Positions 25,135 through 34,338 of a DNA stretch of 48,001 nucleotides are shown here, piece by piece. Source of the stretch: a virus; the IMG/VR virus record IMGVR_UViG_3300020469_003175, positions 1-48,001 of that record. The stretch is one strand, 5' to 3'. A model generated the notes under the pieces. The model was not told where the DNA came from. It searched no databases and saw only the letters and a list, made by a program, of their open reading frames with translations. Within the stretch, counting starts at the first letter, position 1. Each line of letters begins with the position of its first letter. The translations under genes and the position numbers were made by a program.

Positions 25135-25460
25135 TGAGGTGCTTGGTAATCCTATTTGGATTAGCAGTTATGACAGGATGCTCAAGCACTCCTAAGATGG
25201 TAGTTGATCAATCACAGTATTGTCATACGTCAAGTACGAAGATACTGAAAGATAGTACTACTAGTTCTAGTGAAGTGATAGTAGAGTGTACTGACAAACC
25301 TAATCCTAAAATGACACTACAAAGTGGCTTTGATGGTCGCAAGTGTGGATGGGCAAGACAAAGTTATCCTGTTGCAGGAAAATTAACTACAAGTTATACA
25401 ATGGCTTGTCAACTACAAGATGGGAGTTGGACTTATGTACCGAACGTTATTGCTCAGTAG
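25134..25460 (+). CDS. Lipoprotein with 17-kDa-antigen-like C-terminus (108 aa)
   Basis: Starts on the previous stop (TAATG). Lipobox VMTGC (Cys16). The C-terminal pattern RKCGWARQSYPVAGKLTTSY ... ACQLQDGSW resembles the C-R-x-x ... C-x-x-DGSW end of the rickettsial 17-kDa surface-antigen family of alphaproteobacteria. Probably an outer-membrane lipoprotein acquired from a host. Role in infection unknown. Confidence 0.75.
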   Translation: MRCLVILFGLAVMTGCSSTPKMVVDQSQYCHTSSTKILKDSTTSSSEVIVECTDKPNPKMTLQSGFDGRKCGWARQSYPVAGKLTTSYTMACQLQDGSWTYVPNVIAQ

Positions 25461-25866
25461 TGTACTATTAATTTTAGGTGCATGTTCTTCACACAATTAT
25501 AATAGTCCTGTAAGTAGCAACATGTCTATAAACAGTAAGTACAATCACACAGGTAATAGTGTGTCGACATCTGTTACAAGGATTATAGAAAACACAGTGT
25601 GGCGTATGCCACCAGAGGCGGCAAGTAAGCATACACAATCAATTTACTTTGCTATTAACAACATGACTGATGGCGAATCGATTAATTGGCAAGATGCAAA
25701 AAGCAACACATCAGGTAGTGTTAAAATTGTTATGACAAATACATACGGTGGTTCGTATTGTAGATTACTTAACAGTCAAGTATGGTATGAAACTAAGACT
25801 AGAAATTTGAGCGAGTATGCTTGTTCAACTAACATGGGAAAGTCTTGGACATTTAGACCATATTAA
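25435..25866 (+). CDS. Lipoprotein with 17-kDa-antigen-like C-terminus (143 aa)
   Basis: GGGAG eight bases upstream favours the ATG at 25435 (MYRTLLLSSVLLILGAC, lipobox Cys17) over 25420. It overlaps the previous gene by 26 bases. The C-terminal region (TNTYGGSYCRLLNSQVWYET ... CSTNMGKSWTFRPY) has the Tyr-Cys-Arg and second-Cys spacing of the 17-kDa surface-antigen family, as in the preceding gene. The pair may be distant paralogues. Confidence 0.75.
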   Translation: MYRTLLLSSVLLILGACSSHNYNSPVSSNMSINSKYNHTGNSVSTSVTRIIENTVWRMPPEAASKHTQSIYFAINNMTDGESINWQDAKSNTSGSVKIVMTNTYGGSYCRLLNSQVWYETKTRNLSEYACSTNMGKSWTFRPY

Positions 25867-25869
25867 ATA
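25864..25869 (+). promoter_or_regulatory. Late promoter box TAAATA (distal)
   Basis: Overlaps the stop of the lipoprotein gene; one of two boxes before the 25915 gene. Confidence 0.4.
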
Positions 25870-25901
25870 AGTACCAGGTTTACTAACACCAAATATAAGG
25901 T

Positions 25902-25907
25902 TAAATA
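25902..25907 (+). promoter_or_regulatory. Late promoter box TAAATA (proximal)
   Basis: TAAATA is seven bases from the ATG at 25915, giving a predicted leader of about two bases and no Shine-Dalgarno. Confidence 0.5.
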
Positions 25908-25914
25908 CAAGACT

Positions 25915-27846
25915 ATGTTATACGGTATACTTACACTATTATCTGCCTTAACAATTTCGGCAGTGGCTATATACTATTCCATTGCAGGTCTAGTGGCTAT
26001 TTTTGCCGCGGCGGCAATTCCCATTATTATTATGGGTACTGCATTAGAAATAGGTAAACTTGTTACCGCAGTATGGTTACACAAGTATTGGCAACAAGCA
26101 ACATGGTGGCTTAAAACATATCTCACAACCGCAGTTATTGTTCTCATGTTTATTACAAGCATGGGTATATTTGGATTCTTATCTAAAGCACATATTGAAC
26201 AAACAAGTGCAGGCGAAGAAAGTGTTGCACAAGTAGAACGTCTTGCAGGTGAGATTGAAAGACAACAAGATATTATTGTTCGTGCTGAAGAAAAAATTAA
26301 AAAATTAGAAACAAGTACAGTTGGTGGCGATGCTAACATACAATCACAAATAGATGCTGAACAAGAACGTATTGACAAAGCATATATTAGAGTACAACCT
26401 GCTATTGATGAACAACAAAAAATTATTGATAGTCAAGCAACACTATATAAAAATGAACTTGCTAAAATAGATGCTGAGATGGAAACTCTACAAGGTTACA
26501 TCGATAGTGGTGATACTAAAAAAGCACAACAAATGATTGGTGCTAGTGCTGACGGTATCTTTGGTAAAAAGACTGCTGACAAGATTGGTGACTGGCAAGA
26601 AGAAAAAGCAAAAGAACGAAACGAACTTATTGATAAGATTGAACGTGCTAGTAACAATCCTCAAGCAAAAGCGGCCGCAGAAGAAATTAAACGTCTACGT
26701 ACTACTGTAGAACAACAAATAAAAGATTCAAATGCTCTTATTAATCGTTTACGTAATCAACTAGGCGATACTGATAAGACAGCAGACATTGACGCACAAG
26801 TAGATGCACAAAACTTAAGAATTAAAAATGCTAACACAGAAATAGATACACTAACAGATGAGAAGTATGCACTTGAAGGTGAGTACAGAAAACTTGAAGC
26901 AGAAGTAGGGCCTATCAAATACATTGCAGAATTTGTTTATGGTGAAAATGCTACACAAAACATGTTAGAAGAAGCAGTACGTTGGGTTATTATTATAATC
27001 ATATTTGTATTTGATCCACTAGCAGTACTATTACTAATTGCATCACAATATACATTCCATTGGAGAAACACGGGAGGTAGTTTGCCCCCAAAGCACGATC
27101 CGGACAACGATCCGGATAACACTCCAACAGTTACACAAGAAGAGTGGGACGAAGCACACAGACAAAACTATGAGTTTGATCGTGCTAAAGCAATTGATGC
27201 CAATATTCCCCCGGACACAGAAGAAAAGAAAGAGTCCGTAATATCTAAAAAAAAGACTGACCAATATCTCCTTTGGGAAGACATAGATCCTGAACCGCAA
27301 GAAACTGTAGAACAAGAAGAAATTAATCCGCAGAAAACTGTTGATCCAAATCAAATAGAAATTGATTTTGATACAGAGCCTAAGAAAAAGTATACTAAAA
27401 CAATAAATCCGTTTTTCTATGCTGACGAAAAAGTAAATGATGTTGATGATACTATTGACGATATGAAAGACAAAGGGCAATGGCCGGATCAAGCATCAAA
27501 AGAATCACAACAAACAGTTACTCAACAACTTGAAAAGATTGATGACTTAGATGCTTGGAATAGTTGGGTAGAGAAAGCAAACGAAGAAGCAGAAAATAAT
27601 CCAGAAGATTTTAAACAAAATTCAGAACAGAATGAAAATAGTGTGTTTAACAAAATAAACAAAGCAAGACAAAACTTTGATCCTAGCAAGATTAAAGAAC
27701 TAGAAATTACTGAAGAACAGTATAGAGACGCAAGTCAAAAGCATATCATATCTCTTATAGAAAGGTTAAAGGACGGACTAATTAAAGTAGACGACCTTAC
27801 AGAAACTGAAGCAAATAAGATTACTACATTATTAGATAAGAATTAA
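25915..27846 (+). CDS. Large membrane coiled-coil protein (643 aa)
   Basis: A 643-residue protein conserved in marine T4-like phages. Two or three N-terminal membrane spans (about 5-40 and 65-90) precede a long coiled coil (about 100-340), interrupted by ASADGIFGKKTADKIGDWQ, which resembles a peptidoglycan-binding (PG_binding_1) motif. Another membrane span (about 355-375, VIIIIIFVFDPLAVLLLI) leads to an acidic, disordered C-terminal region of 250 residues. It could organise the host inner membrane or act as a tape-like tether; neither is shown. The predicted transcript has nearly no leader. Confidence 0.8.
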   Translation: MLYGILTLLSALTISAVAIYYSIAGLVAIFAAAAIPIIIMGTALEIGKLVTAVWLHKYWQQATWWLKTYLTTAVIVLMFITSMGIFGFLSKAHIEQTSAGEESVAQVERLAGEIERQQDIIVRAEEKIKKLETSTVGGDANIQSQIDAEQERIDKAYIRVQPAIDEQQKIIDSQATLYKNELAKIDAEMETLQGYIDSGDTKKAQQMIGASADGIFGKKTADKIGDWQEEKAKERNELIDKIERASNNPQAKAAAEEIKRLRTTVEQQIKDSNALINRLRNQLGDTDKTADIDAQVDAQNLRIKNANTEIDTLTDEKYALEGEYRKLEAEVGPIKYIAEFVYGENATQNMLEEAVRWVIIIIIFVFDPLAVLLLIASQYTFHWRNTGGSLPPKHDPDNDPDNTPTVTQEEWDEAHRQNYEFDRAKAIDANIPPDTEEKKESVISKKKTDQYLLWEDIDPEPQETVEQEEINPQKTVDPNQIEIDFDTEPKKKYTKTINPFFYADEKVNDVDDTIDDMKDKGQWPDQASKESQQTVTQQLEKIDDLDAWNSWVEKANEEAENNPEDFKQNSEQNENSVFNKINKARQNFDPSKIKELEITEEQYRDASQKHIISLIERLKDGLIKVDDLTETEANKITTLLDKN

Positions 27847-27847
27847 T

Positions 27848-28240
27848 ATGCCAAATAAAATAAACTTGATCACACCACCCGATAACTTATACAACAACAA
27901 CTTTTCTTTAAATCTAATCAATACTACAGATGCTGAAAAAGAAAAGATTAGTAACTACTTGGGCAAACAAAAAGATGATAGAGAAATAAACTTGTATGCA
28001 TATACAAATGAAAGTAATCCTACTTGGTTACTTAACAGAGTAAATGGTGAAATTAAAACCTATATTAATCTTGACAATACTAGTGATATTAGTGTACAAT
28101 ATACTAGTTACATATTAAGTAAGAGTAACGTTTACTACTACACAGAGGATAAAAATATGAAAGAAGTTTACAGTCTGATTAGTACAAACAATGTAACTGG
28201 CATCAATAATTTTTTAGATAAGGTATACAATGAGCAATAA
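27848..28240 (+). CDS. Conserved phage protein (130 aa)
   Basis: A 130-residue Asn/Tyr-rich soluble protein (MPNKINLITPPDNLYNNNFS), one base after the previous stop and overlapping clpX by 11 bases. I recognise the opening (INLITPPD-LYN) from marine T4-like phages, where it has no function. It sits between the membrane coiled-coil gene and clpX and is probably part of one transcript. Confidence 0.75.
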   Translation: MPNKINLITPPDNLYNNNFSLNLINTTDAEKEKISNYLGKQKDDREINLYAYTNESNPTWLLNRVNGEIKTYINLDNTSDISVQYTSYILSKSNVYYYTEDKNMKEVYSLISTNNVTGINNFLDKVYNEQ

Positions 28241-29483
28241 ACAACAAGATCACCACTGTCACTTTTGTGGCAAAGATAAAAAAGAAGTAACCAAATTAAT
28301 TGTCGGTGACGACAGTGCAATTTGTAATGAATGTATTGATTTATGTGTAACTATTTTAACTAAAGAAAAAGTCAAAAGTATTCATACTAAGAAAGAAGCA
28401 TTTGATACAACTAAACTTAATCCAAAAATGATTAAAGAGTATCTTGATCAACATGTAATTGGACAGGAACAAACAAAGTTAGCAATGAGTGTTGCAGTAG
28501 CACAACACTACAAAAAATTAAACAATCCAAGTGATGATATTAAATTAGATAAAACTAACGTAATGGTTATGGGTCCAACAGGATCAGGTAAAACATTAAT
28601 TGCACAAACTATTGCAGACTTCCTTAATGTACCGTTTGCTATTTGTGATGCTACAACACTTACAGAAGCAGGATACGTTGGTGATGATGTAGAAAGTATT
28701 ATTACTAGGCTAGTAACAGAAGCAGATGGAAACATTGAACTAGCACAACGTGGTATTGTGTTTGTAGATGAAATTGATAAAATTACAAAAAAATCACAAA
28801 ACGTTTCAGTTACAAGAGATGTTAGTGGAGAAGGTGTACAACAAGGTCTTTTAAAGATTATTGAAGGAACTAAAGTTAGAGTTAATGCAGGACAAAACAA
28901 ACGTAAGCATCCAGGTGCTGAAATGGTAGACATTGATACAACAGATATATTATTTGTAGTTGGTGGTGCATTTGTTGGATTGGATAAACTACTATCAGAA
29001 CGTACAAATCAAAACGGAATGGGTTTTGGTGCAGACATACAAGATCCAAATGCAGAAGCAGACTTATCACAAATACTTCCAGAAGACTTAATCAAGTACG
29101 GTTTCATTCCAGAGTTTATTGGTCGTTTTGGCTTAATTACATACGTAAATCAGTTGACACAAGAGCAACTATGTAGTATTATTAAAGAGCCTAAGAACAG
29201 TTTAGTAAAACAATATAGTTATTTGTTTGGACTAGACAATATAAACTTAGAGTTCACTGATGGAGCAATTAAAGCGATTGCTTCCAAAGCACAAGAACTT
29301 AAGACAGGTGCTCGTGGACTTAAAAAGATTATAGAAGAGGCATTGTTACAGTATCAATATGACGCTGAGGATTTAGCGGCAGAAGGTTTGGAGACTATAA
29401 CGATACAAGAAGAAACGATAACTAATAGCGACACACCGTTACTGGTATATAGAAACAAAAGGACAAATGGCAAAAAACATTAA
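28230..29483 (+). CDS. clpX: ClpX ATP-dependent unfoldase
   Basis: A full-length 417-residue ClpX. It has an N-terminal zinc-binding domain (Cys10, Cys13, Cys32, Cys35), Walker A GPTGSGKT (115-122), the GYVG pore loop (148-151), Walker B VFVDEID (177-183) and an RKH-type loop KRKHP (224-228) that recognises ssrA tags. The ClpP-docking loop reads MGF (264-266) in place of IGF, a mild change that should still dock. No clpP is visible, so it would work with host ClpP. With the phage tmRNA tag ending LAA, it forms a complete tag-and-recognise pair. Confidence 0.95.
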   Translation: MSNKQQDHHCHFCGKDKKEVTKLIVGDDSAICNECIDLCVTILTKEKVKSIHTKKEAFDTTKLNPKMIKEYLDQHVIGQEQTKLAMSVAVAQHYKKLNNPSDDIKLDKTNVMVMGPTGSGKTLIAQTIADFLNVPFAICDATTLTEAGYVGDDVESIITRLVTEADGNIELAQRGIVFVDEIDKITKKSQNVSVTRDVSGEGVQQGLLKIIEGTKVRVNAGQNKRKHPGAEMVDIDTTDILFVVGGAFVGLDKLLSERTNQNGMGFGADIQDPNAEADLSQILPEDLIKYGFIPEFIGRFGLITYVNQLTQEQLCSIIKEPKNSLVKQYSYLFGLDNINLEFTDGAIKAIASKAQELKTGARGLKKIIEEALLQYQYDAEDLAAEGLETITIQEETITNSDTPLLVYRNKRTNGKKH

Positions 29484-29733
29484 GGTAAGAACAATGGCAC
29501 AAGTTAGAGACCCCAACGAAGCGGGCCTGAGTGTAGTAGTACGTGGCGAAGGTGAACGAGAGTTTATGAAAGCCATGCGTAAGTTTAAACGTAAAGTTGC
29601 TGAAAGCGGAATTATTAATGACTTCCGAGACAAGCAGTACTATGAAAAACCTAGCGATAAGAAACGCAAGGCTAAGAAGCAGGCAGTACGTAGGCAACAA
29701 CGTGCATTGTTAGATGAAAAAAACAACTACTAA
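29467..29733 (+). CDS. rpsU: Ribosomal protein bS21 homologue
   Basis: The segment VVVRGEGEREFMKAMRKFKR, followed by KVAESGIINDFR and YYEKPSDKKRKAKK, matches the bS21 signature, with a basic tail. bS21 sits near the mRNA exit/anti-Shine-Dalgarno region of the 30S subunit; phage copies have been reported in pelagiphages and could bias initiation toward phage mRNAs. The start is 29467 (AAGGA upstream) or 29494. It overlaps the clpX stop by 17 bases. Relevant to the leaderless transcripts predicted here. Confidence 0.88.
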   Translation: MAKNIKVRTMAQVRDPNEAGLSVVVRGEGEREFMKAMRKFKRKVAESGIINDFRDKQYYEKPSDKKRKAKKQAVRRQQRALLDEKNNY

Positions 29734-29745
29734 TAGGCAATAGAA

Positions 29746-30285
29746 ATGGCAACACATGCAATGATAGACCTAGAAACTCTAGGCACTAAACCAGATTGTG
29801 TGATACTAACATTAGGCGCAATCAAATTCGACCCTTTCACTAATGAAGAACCACACAGTGGTCTTTATCAAAAACTTGACATAGACGAGCAAGATAAATT
29901 AAAAAGAACACAAGATGAAAGCACTATCGAATGGTGGGGTAAGCAAACCCAGAGTGTGCAAGAAGAAGCCTTTTCAGAAGAAGGGCGTATTAGTTTAGAT
30001 CAAATGACAAAAGAGATCAACAAGTTTCTTGTTGGTGTTGATGTAGTATGGGCTCAAGGGCCTGCTTTTGATATTGTTATATTAGAAAATTTATACCAGC
30101 AATTAGGATTACCTATACCGTGGAACTTTTGGCAGATAAGAGATAGTAGAACATTGTTTAGTTTACTATCTAAAGATCCACGTAAAGCAATTCAGCAAGA
30201 AGCACACAATGCCTTGGCTGATTGTTACTATCAAGCATTATCGGTACAGACCGCATACAAGGAGTTAAACTTAAATGCGAATTGA
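29746..30285 (+). CDS. dexA: 3'-5' exonuclease, DexA-like (DEDD)
   Basis: A 179-residue RNase H-fold exonuclease of the T4 DexA / Rv2179c-like type. Motif [10 protein letters not shown] (Asp8, Glu10), motif II in [14 protein letters not shown], and motif [13 protein letters not shown] give the DEDDh metal and catalytic residues. Probably processes DNA or RNA 3' ends. The 3' end overlaps the GMP reductase start by 11 bases. Confidence 0.85.
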   Translation: MATHAMIDLETLGTKPDCVILTLGAIKFDPFTNEEPHSGLYQKLDIDEQDKLKRTQDESTIEWWGKQTQSVQEEAFSEEGRISLDQMTKEINKFLVGVDVVWAQGPAFDIVILENLYQQLGLPIPWNFWQIRDSRTLFSLLSKDPRKAIQQEAHNALADCYYQALSVQTAYKELNLNAN

Positions 30286-31435
30286 AGAAGATTTAAAACT
30301 AGATTATAAAGATGTATTAATTAGACCCAAACGTAGTACGTTAGGTAGTCGCAAGGAAGTAGACTTAGAACGTGGATTTACTTTCCGCAACTATAGACCA
30401 TACGTAGCAACTGATGTATTACCAGATGGATATCCAGTAGTACAAGAACAATACAGACACTATCGCGGCACACCTATTATGGCGGCTAACATGGACGGAG
30501 TTGGTACATTTGAAATGGCTGATAAGTTAGCAGAAGGTAAAATTTTTACTTGCTTGGTTAAAACTTATAGTATAAATGAATTAGTTAACTATTTTGATAG
30601 TGACATGCCAGAACGTACAGACTATGTTGCTATGAGTATTGGTATTACAGATGCCGATCATGCAAAGTTTAGAGATGTATATGAACAAACAGGCAGTAGA
30701 CTAAAGTATGTTTGTATTGATGTAGCAAATGGTTATAGTAGTCGCTTTAGAGATACAGTATCAGAATTTAGAATGATGTATCCAAATCTAGTAATTATAG
30801 CAGGTAACGTGGTTACCGGAGAGATGACAGAGGAGTTGATTCTTGCAGGAGCAGATATTGTTAAAGTTGGGATTGGGCCTGGTAGTGTTTGTACTACTAG
30901 GATACAGACTGGTGTTGGATATCCGCAGTTATCCGCAGTCATGGAATGCGCCGACGCGGCACATGGCCTTGGTGGACATATTATCGCTGATGGCGGTTGT
31001 ACTTGTCCTGGCGATGTTGCTAAAGCGTTTGCTGGAGGTGCTGACTTTGTAATGCTAGGAGGTATGCTTGCCGGACACGATCAAGGTGGCGGTGAAGTAA
31101 TTACTAAACACTATCTTTCAAAAGAAGCAACTCTTTTAGACAATGGCAATTACATGCCACATTACGAACAAAAGCAGTTTGTACAGTTTTATGGCATGAG
31201 TAGTGATGCCGCAAATAAAAAGCATTTTGGTGGACTAAAGGACTATCGTTCATCAGAAGGCCGTGAAGTGTTTGTTCCCTATAGGGGCGATGTTGCGGCT
31301 ACAGTACAAGATTTACTAGGCGGATTGCGTAGTACTTGTACATATGCAGGTGCTATTAGACTTAAACACTTAATGCGTTGTACAACGTTTATTAGGTGTA
31401 CACAACAGTTTAATAGTGTTTATGCTAATAACTAA
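30275..31435 (+). CDS. guaC: GMP reductase
   Basis: A 386-residue TIM-barrel enzyme of the IMPDH/GMPR family. [20 protein letters not shown] (catalytic Cys206) is the GMP reductase signature, and the CBS domains of IMPDH are absent. It reductively deaminates GMP to IMP with NADPH, letting guanine nucleotides be rerouted to adenine nucleotides, useful in an AT-rich phage. Slightly longer than E. coli GuaC (about 347), mostly at the N-terminus ([18 protein letters not shown] insertion) and C-terminus. IMPDH is less likely given the length and signature. Confidence 0.9.
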   Translation: MRIEEDLKLDYKDVLIRPKRSTLGSRKEVDLERGFTFRNYRPYVATDVLPDGYPVVQEQYRHYRGTPIMAANMDGVGTFEMADKLAEGKIFTCLVKTYSINELVNYFDSDMPERTDYVAMSIGITDADHAKFRDVYEQTGSRLKYVCIDVANGYSSRFRDTVSEFRMMYPNLVIIAGNVVTGEMTEELILAGADIVKVGIGPGSVCTTRIQTGVGYPQLSAVMECADAAHGLGGHIIADGGCTCPGDVAKAFAGGADFVMLGGMLAGHDQGGGEVITKHYLSKEATLLDNGNYMPHYEQKQFVQFYGMSSDAANKKHFGGLKDYRSSEGREVFVPYRGDVAATVQDLLGGLRSTCTYAGAIRLKHLMRCTTFIRCTQQFNSVYANN

Positions 31436-31447
31436 TAAGGAAAGACA

Positions 31448-32002
31448 ATGATTAAAGGATTTAAAATCCCAAATACAACGTTCCAAGTTAGAACTGGCGA
31501 TTCGGTCTTAGATGACGGTTGCAGTTTTGATGAAGGTATGTGGACAACAATGACAACAGATGACTACTTCAAAGGTAGACGTGTTGTGTTGTTTAGTTTA
31601 CCAGGTGCGTTTACACCAACATGTACATCAACACAATTACCAAGTTTTGAAGAAAATTATAATACTATTAAATCATTAGGTATTGATGAAGTATATTGTT
31701 GTTCAGTTAATGATACATTTGTAATGAATGCATGGGCTGAGATACTTAAAGTTAATAATGTAAAAGTTATTCCAGATGGTAGTGGAAACTTTACACGTTA
31801 CATGGGTATGCTTATTGGTAAGAATCATAGAGGCTTCGGAAATAGAAGTTGGAGATACATGGCTGTTATTAATGACGGCGTTGTAGAACAATGGTGGCAA
31901 GAGCCAGGCATTAACAATGACGGTTCAGATGCTGATCCATATATTGAAACAACTCCAGAAAATATGATGACTTACTTACAGACTGCATCAACTCCAGAGT
32001 AA
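31448..32002 (+). CDS. Peroxiredoxin, Prx5 type
   Basis: A 184-residue peroxiredoxin with PGAFTPTCTSTQLP (peroxidatic Cys59) and CSVNDTFVMNAW, both typical of the Prx5 family. It reduces peroxides using glutathione/glutaredoxin or thioredoxin. Cys25, Cys84 and Cys85 are candidates for a resolving Cys. Other iron and redox enzymes in the window would make peroxide control useful. A strong terminator follows. Confidence 0.92.
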   Translation: MIKGFKIPNTTFQVRTGDSVLDDGCSFDEGMWTTMTTDDYFKGRRVVLFSLPGAFTPTCTSTQLPSFEENYNTIKSLGIDEVYCCSVNDTFVMNAWAEILKVNNVKVIPDGSGNFTRYMGMLIGKNHRGFGNRSWRYMAVINDGVVEQWWQEPGINNDGSDADPYIETTPENMMTYLQTASTPE

Positions 32003-32032
32003 GTATCACACAATTAGCATTAACTTAAATAG

Positions 32033-32066
32033 AACTGTTAGAGGCATGGTGTTTCTAACAGTTTTT
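32033..32066 (+). terminator. Terminator after peroxiredoxin
   Basis: AACTGTTAGA pairs perfectly with TCTAACAGTT and is followed by T residues. Confidence 0.8.
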
Positions 32067-32115
32067 AACGACCGCTAAGATTACATCGAAGCATTAAACA
32101 ACAGGAGAAATTACC

Positions 32116-33165
32116 TTGGAAAATATAAACTTGCTGTACAAGGGGCAAGAATACCTACTGTTTATTGCGTTCATTATGATGATTGCGGGTTTGATAAAAG
32201 AACATAATTTGTTTGCAGGTGCTTATGCCTACATACAAAAAGTGTTTAAATCAAAACGTGTAATTGTTGCACTAATGAGTGCGTTTACTGGTATACTTCC
32301 CATATCAGGTCGAGTAACAGTTTCGGCTGGTATGTTAGACACCCTCGCTCCTCCGAAAGGATCACCAGGACGAGAGAAGTTTGGCATTATCGACTATCTA
32401 TCAACTCACCACTACTATGTTTGGTCACCATTGGAAAAGACTATTCTTATTCCTATGGCCGCATTTAGTATTGGATACGGAGCAGTTGTGTTCAAACTAC
32501 TGCCTCTATTAATTGTATCACTAGGAGTAGTGTTTACATATATTACCTTCTTTGTAAAAGAAGATGACATCGAACTTAACACACAGAATAAACATTTTAA
32601 AGTATCAAACGTTATTAGAAATGTGTTTCCGTTTTTAGTTGCTATTGTTCTAGCACTTAAACCAATTGGAGGGTTAGACCCGTGGTTAGTGTTTGGTGCA
32701 TTACTATTTTACTATATGATTCTTACGTTAACATGGGATTATAAAAAGTTACTAGGCTTTGTAGATTTTAAGTTACTTGCTTGGGTAGCAGTTATCATTG
32801 TAGTTGCAAACTTTACTAGAGAGAATACTAATGACATCAAAGCATATCTTGAAAATACTGCATTTGATATTAATACAATAACAGGATTTAGTATCATAAG
32901 TGCGTTAGCATTTGGATCAGCATTCTTGTTTGGTTCAAGTAGCAGATTTGCCGCTATTACTACTATACTATCTTTAGTATACGGAGTTGAATATTTTGTA
33001 TGGTTCTTTGCATTAGATTACGCAGGATACTTAATATCACCTATGCACAAATGCATGGCAATTGGTAAACTATACTTTGGCACACCTTGGAAGAGATACT
33101 TAAATGCACTAGGTGCATGGATAGCATTACTTTTAGGTGCAGGTGCACTTACACTAATAATTTAA
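32116..33165 (+). CDS. DUF401-like integral membrane permease (349 aa)
   Basis: About nine membrane spans in 349 residues. The motif TGILPISGRVTVSAGMLDTL, followed by a short loop and LSTHHYYVWSPLEKTI, resembles the DUF401 / anion-permease-like membrane family, whose substrate is unknown. It starts with TTG, eight bases after AGGAGA. A full-length transporter is unusual in a phage and suggests nutrient uptake during infection. No membrane or substrate-binding partner is encoded alongside, but an outer-membrane barrel is next. Confidence 0.65.
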   Translation: MENINLLYKGQEYLLFIAFIMMIAGLIKEHNLFAGAYAYIQKVFKSKRVIVALMSAFTGILPISGRVTVSAGMLDTLAPPKGSPGREKFGIIDYLSTHHYYVWSPLEKTILIPMAAFSIGYGAVVFKLLPLLIVSLGVVFTYITFFVKEDDIELNTQNKHFKVSNVIRNVFPFLVAIVLALKPIGGLDPWLVFGALLFYYMILTLTWDYKKLLGFVDFKLLAWVAVIIVVANFTRENTNDIKAYLENTAFDINTITGFSIISALAFGSAFLFGSSSRFAAITTILSLVYGVEYFVWFFALDYAGYLISPMHKCMAIGKLYFGTPWKRYLNALGAWIALLLGAGALTLII

Positions 33166-33176
33166 AAAACTTAGGT

Positions 33177-33205
33177 ATCGGGCGAGGCTAATAATTTCGC
33201 CCGAT
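33177..33205 (+). promoter_or_regulatory. Strong hairpin before the outer-membrane protein gene
   Basis: ATCGGGCGA pairs perfectly with TCGCCCGAT across an 11-base loop, ending eight bases before the ATG at 33213, which has no Shine-Dalgarno. No T run follows. It may be a weak terminator or a translation control element. Confidence 0.5.
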
Positions 33206-33212
33206 CAATCAA

Positions 33213-33773
33213 ATGAAAAAAATTCTCACAACATTAATTTTATGTTTCCCTATGTTAGCATGGGCGGATGATTTCGATAGCAATCAATTCACACTAAAAA
33301 TACAAAACTCAAACTATGGTATAGAAACAAGACAGTATACCAACAGTGAGCGTTCTCATATACAAATAGAAAAGTATGTAGGCAAATGGAAGTTTGCATA
33401 TAGGTATGATGAAAACGGAAGTAAAACTGAACATCGTCCACGTATAGACTATAAACTATATGATAACGGTTTAGTTTACATAAAGCCTCGAGTTGAATAT
33501 CGTTACTACGAAGGTACACGCAACGACTATTGGAGAGTAAGATCTGCAATAGGGTTAAGAGTAAAAGGTATGTACTTAGAAGTTAATCCAATGCTTAGAC
33601 TAGGTAGTGGTTACAGTAATGATTTAAGTATAGATGAATATCAAACTAAACTAGGCTATAAGTTTCCACTAGGTACAAAAGCACAACTTAATATGTTCGT
33701 GCAACGAGATAGTGATAAGAACTTTAATAAAACAGATATGCTGTTTGGTACTAGTTTAGGATTTAAATTTTAA
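33213..33773 (+). CDS. Outer-membrane beta-barrel protein (186 aa)
   Basis: Signal peptide MKKILTTLILCFPMLAWA with cleavage before DDFDSN. The mature part alternates polar and hydrophobic residues (YKLYDNGLVYIKPRVEYRYY) like transmembrane beta strands and ends in SLGFKF; a C-terminal Phe is the outer-membrane assembly signal. About eight strands. Could be a pore, or mask the phage receptor against superinfection. It follows the permease and converges with the 2OG oxygenase gene, overlapping it by four bases. Confidence 0.75.
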   Translation: MKKILTTLILCFPMLAWADDFDSNQFTLKIQNSNYGIETRQYTNSERSHIQIEKYVGKWKFAYRYDENGSKTEHRPRIDYKLYDNGLVYIKPRVEYRYYEGTRNDYWRVRSAIGLRVKGMYLEVNPMLRLGSGYSNDLSIDEYQTKLGYKFPLGTKAQLNMFVQRDSDKNFNKTDMLFGTSLGFKF

Positions 33774-34327
33774 AGTTTAACAGTGTCTTGTTTATAACGT
33801 CCGGCCATGATCCAGTTTACACTGACTCGGCTGGGCGTTGTAGACTTAATTGGATAGTGATTTAATCTTGCATCAAAAAATACCGCAGTATTTTCTTTAT
33901 GATGATATTCAGTTCCATCAATAACTGTACCACCGTCAGCATCATTTAGATAGTATAACAAACTCCAACGATTTTCATTTTCGTTATCAATATGTGGACT
34001 TGTTACTTGTCCAGGAGCATACATGTTTGCTCTGCATCTCATTATATGCTCAATTTGTAACCAACTTTCATTGTGATATGCAAAACTATCAAATGCATGA
34101 GTAAGACTTGGTGCTAGGTACCATTTGTCGTCCCCTGTAGGTTTATCATAGAATTGTGTAGCAAAACATCTTGCATAAGGGTCTGGATCATCAATAACTG
34201 AAATGCCTGGATAGTGCCACGGAAACCCTTGATGAAGAATTTCTTTCTTAATACGTATGTGTAACCATTCTTCTGGTAAAAATGGATCTAATACTATTGG
34301 TTTTTTAGTTAATTGTACATCTATCAA
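33770..34327 (-). CDS. 2-oxoglutarate/Fe(II) oxygenase (185 aa)
   Basis: A prolyl-4-hydroxylase-like 2OG oxygenase: the HxD pair in SPHIDNENENRWSLLYYL, distal His in FFDARLNHYPIKS and the 2OG-binding Arg in PSRVSVNWI. The start is TTG at 34327, eight bases after AAGGA; no ATG fits the frame. Last gene of the leftward hemA cluster. Substrate unknown; hydroxylation of a protein or nucleotide are options. Confidence 0.8.
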   Translation of the reverse strand: MIDVQLTKKPIVLDPFLPEEWLHIRIKKEILHQGFPWHYPGISVIDDPDPYARCFATQFYDKPTGDDKWYLAPSLTHAFDSFAYHNESWLQIEHIMRCRANMYAPGQVTSPHIDNENENRWSLLYYLNDADGGTVIDGTEYHHKENTAVFFDARLNHYPIKSTTPSRVSVNWIMAGRYKQDTVKL

Positions 34328-34338
34328 TTTATATTTCC

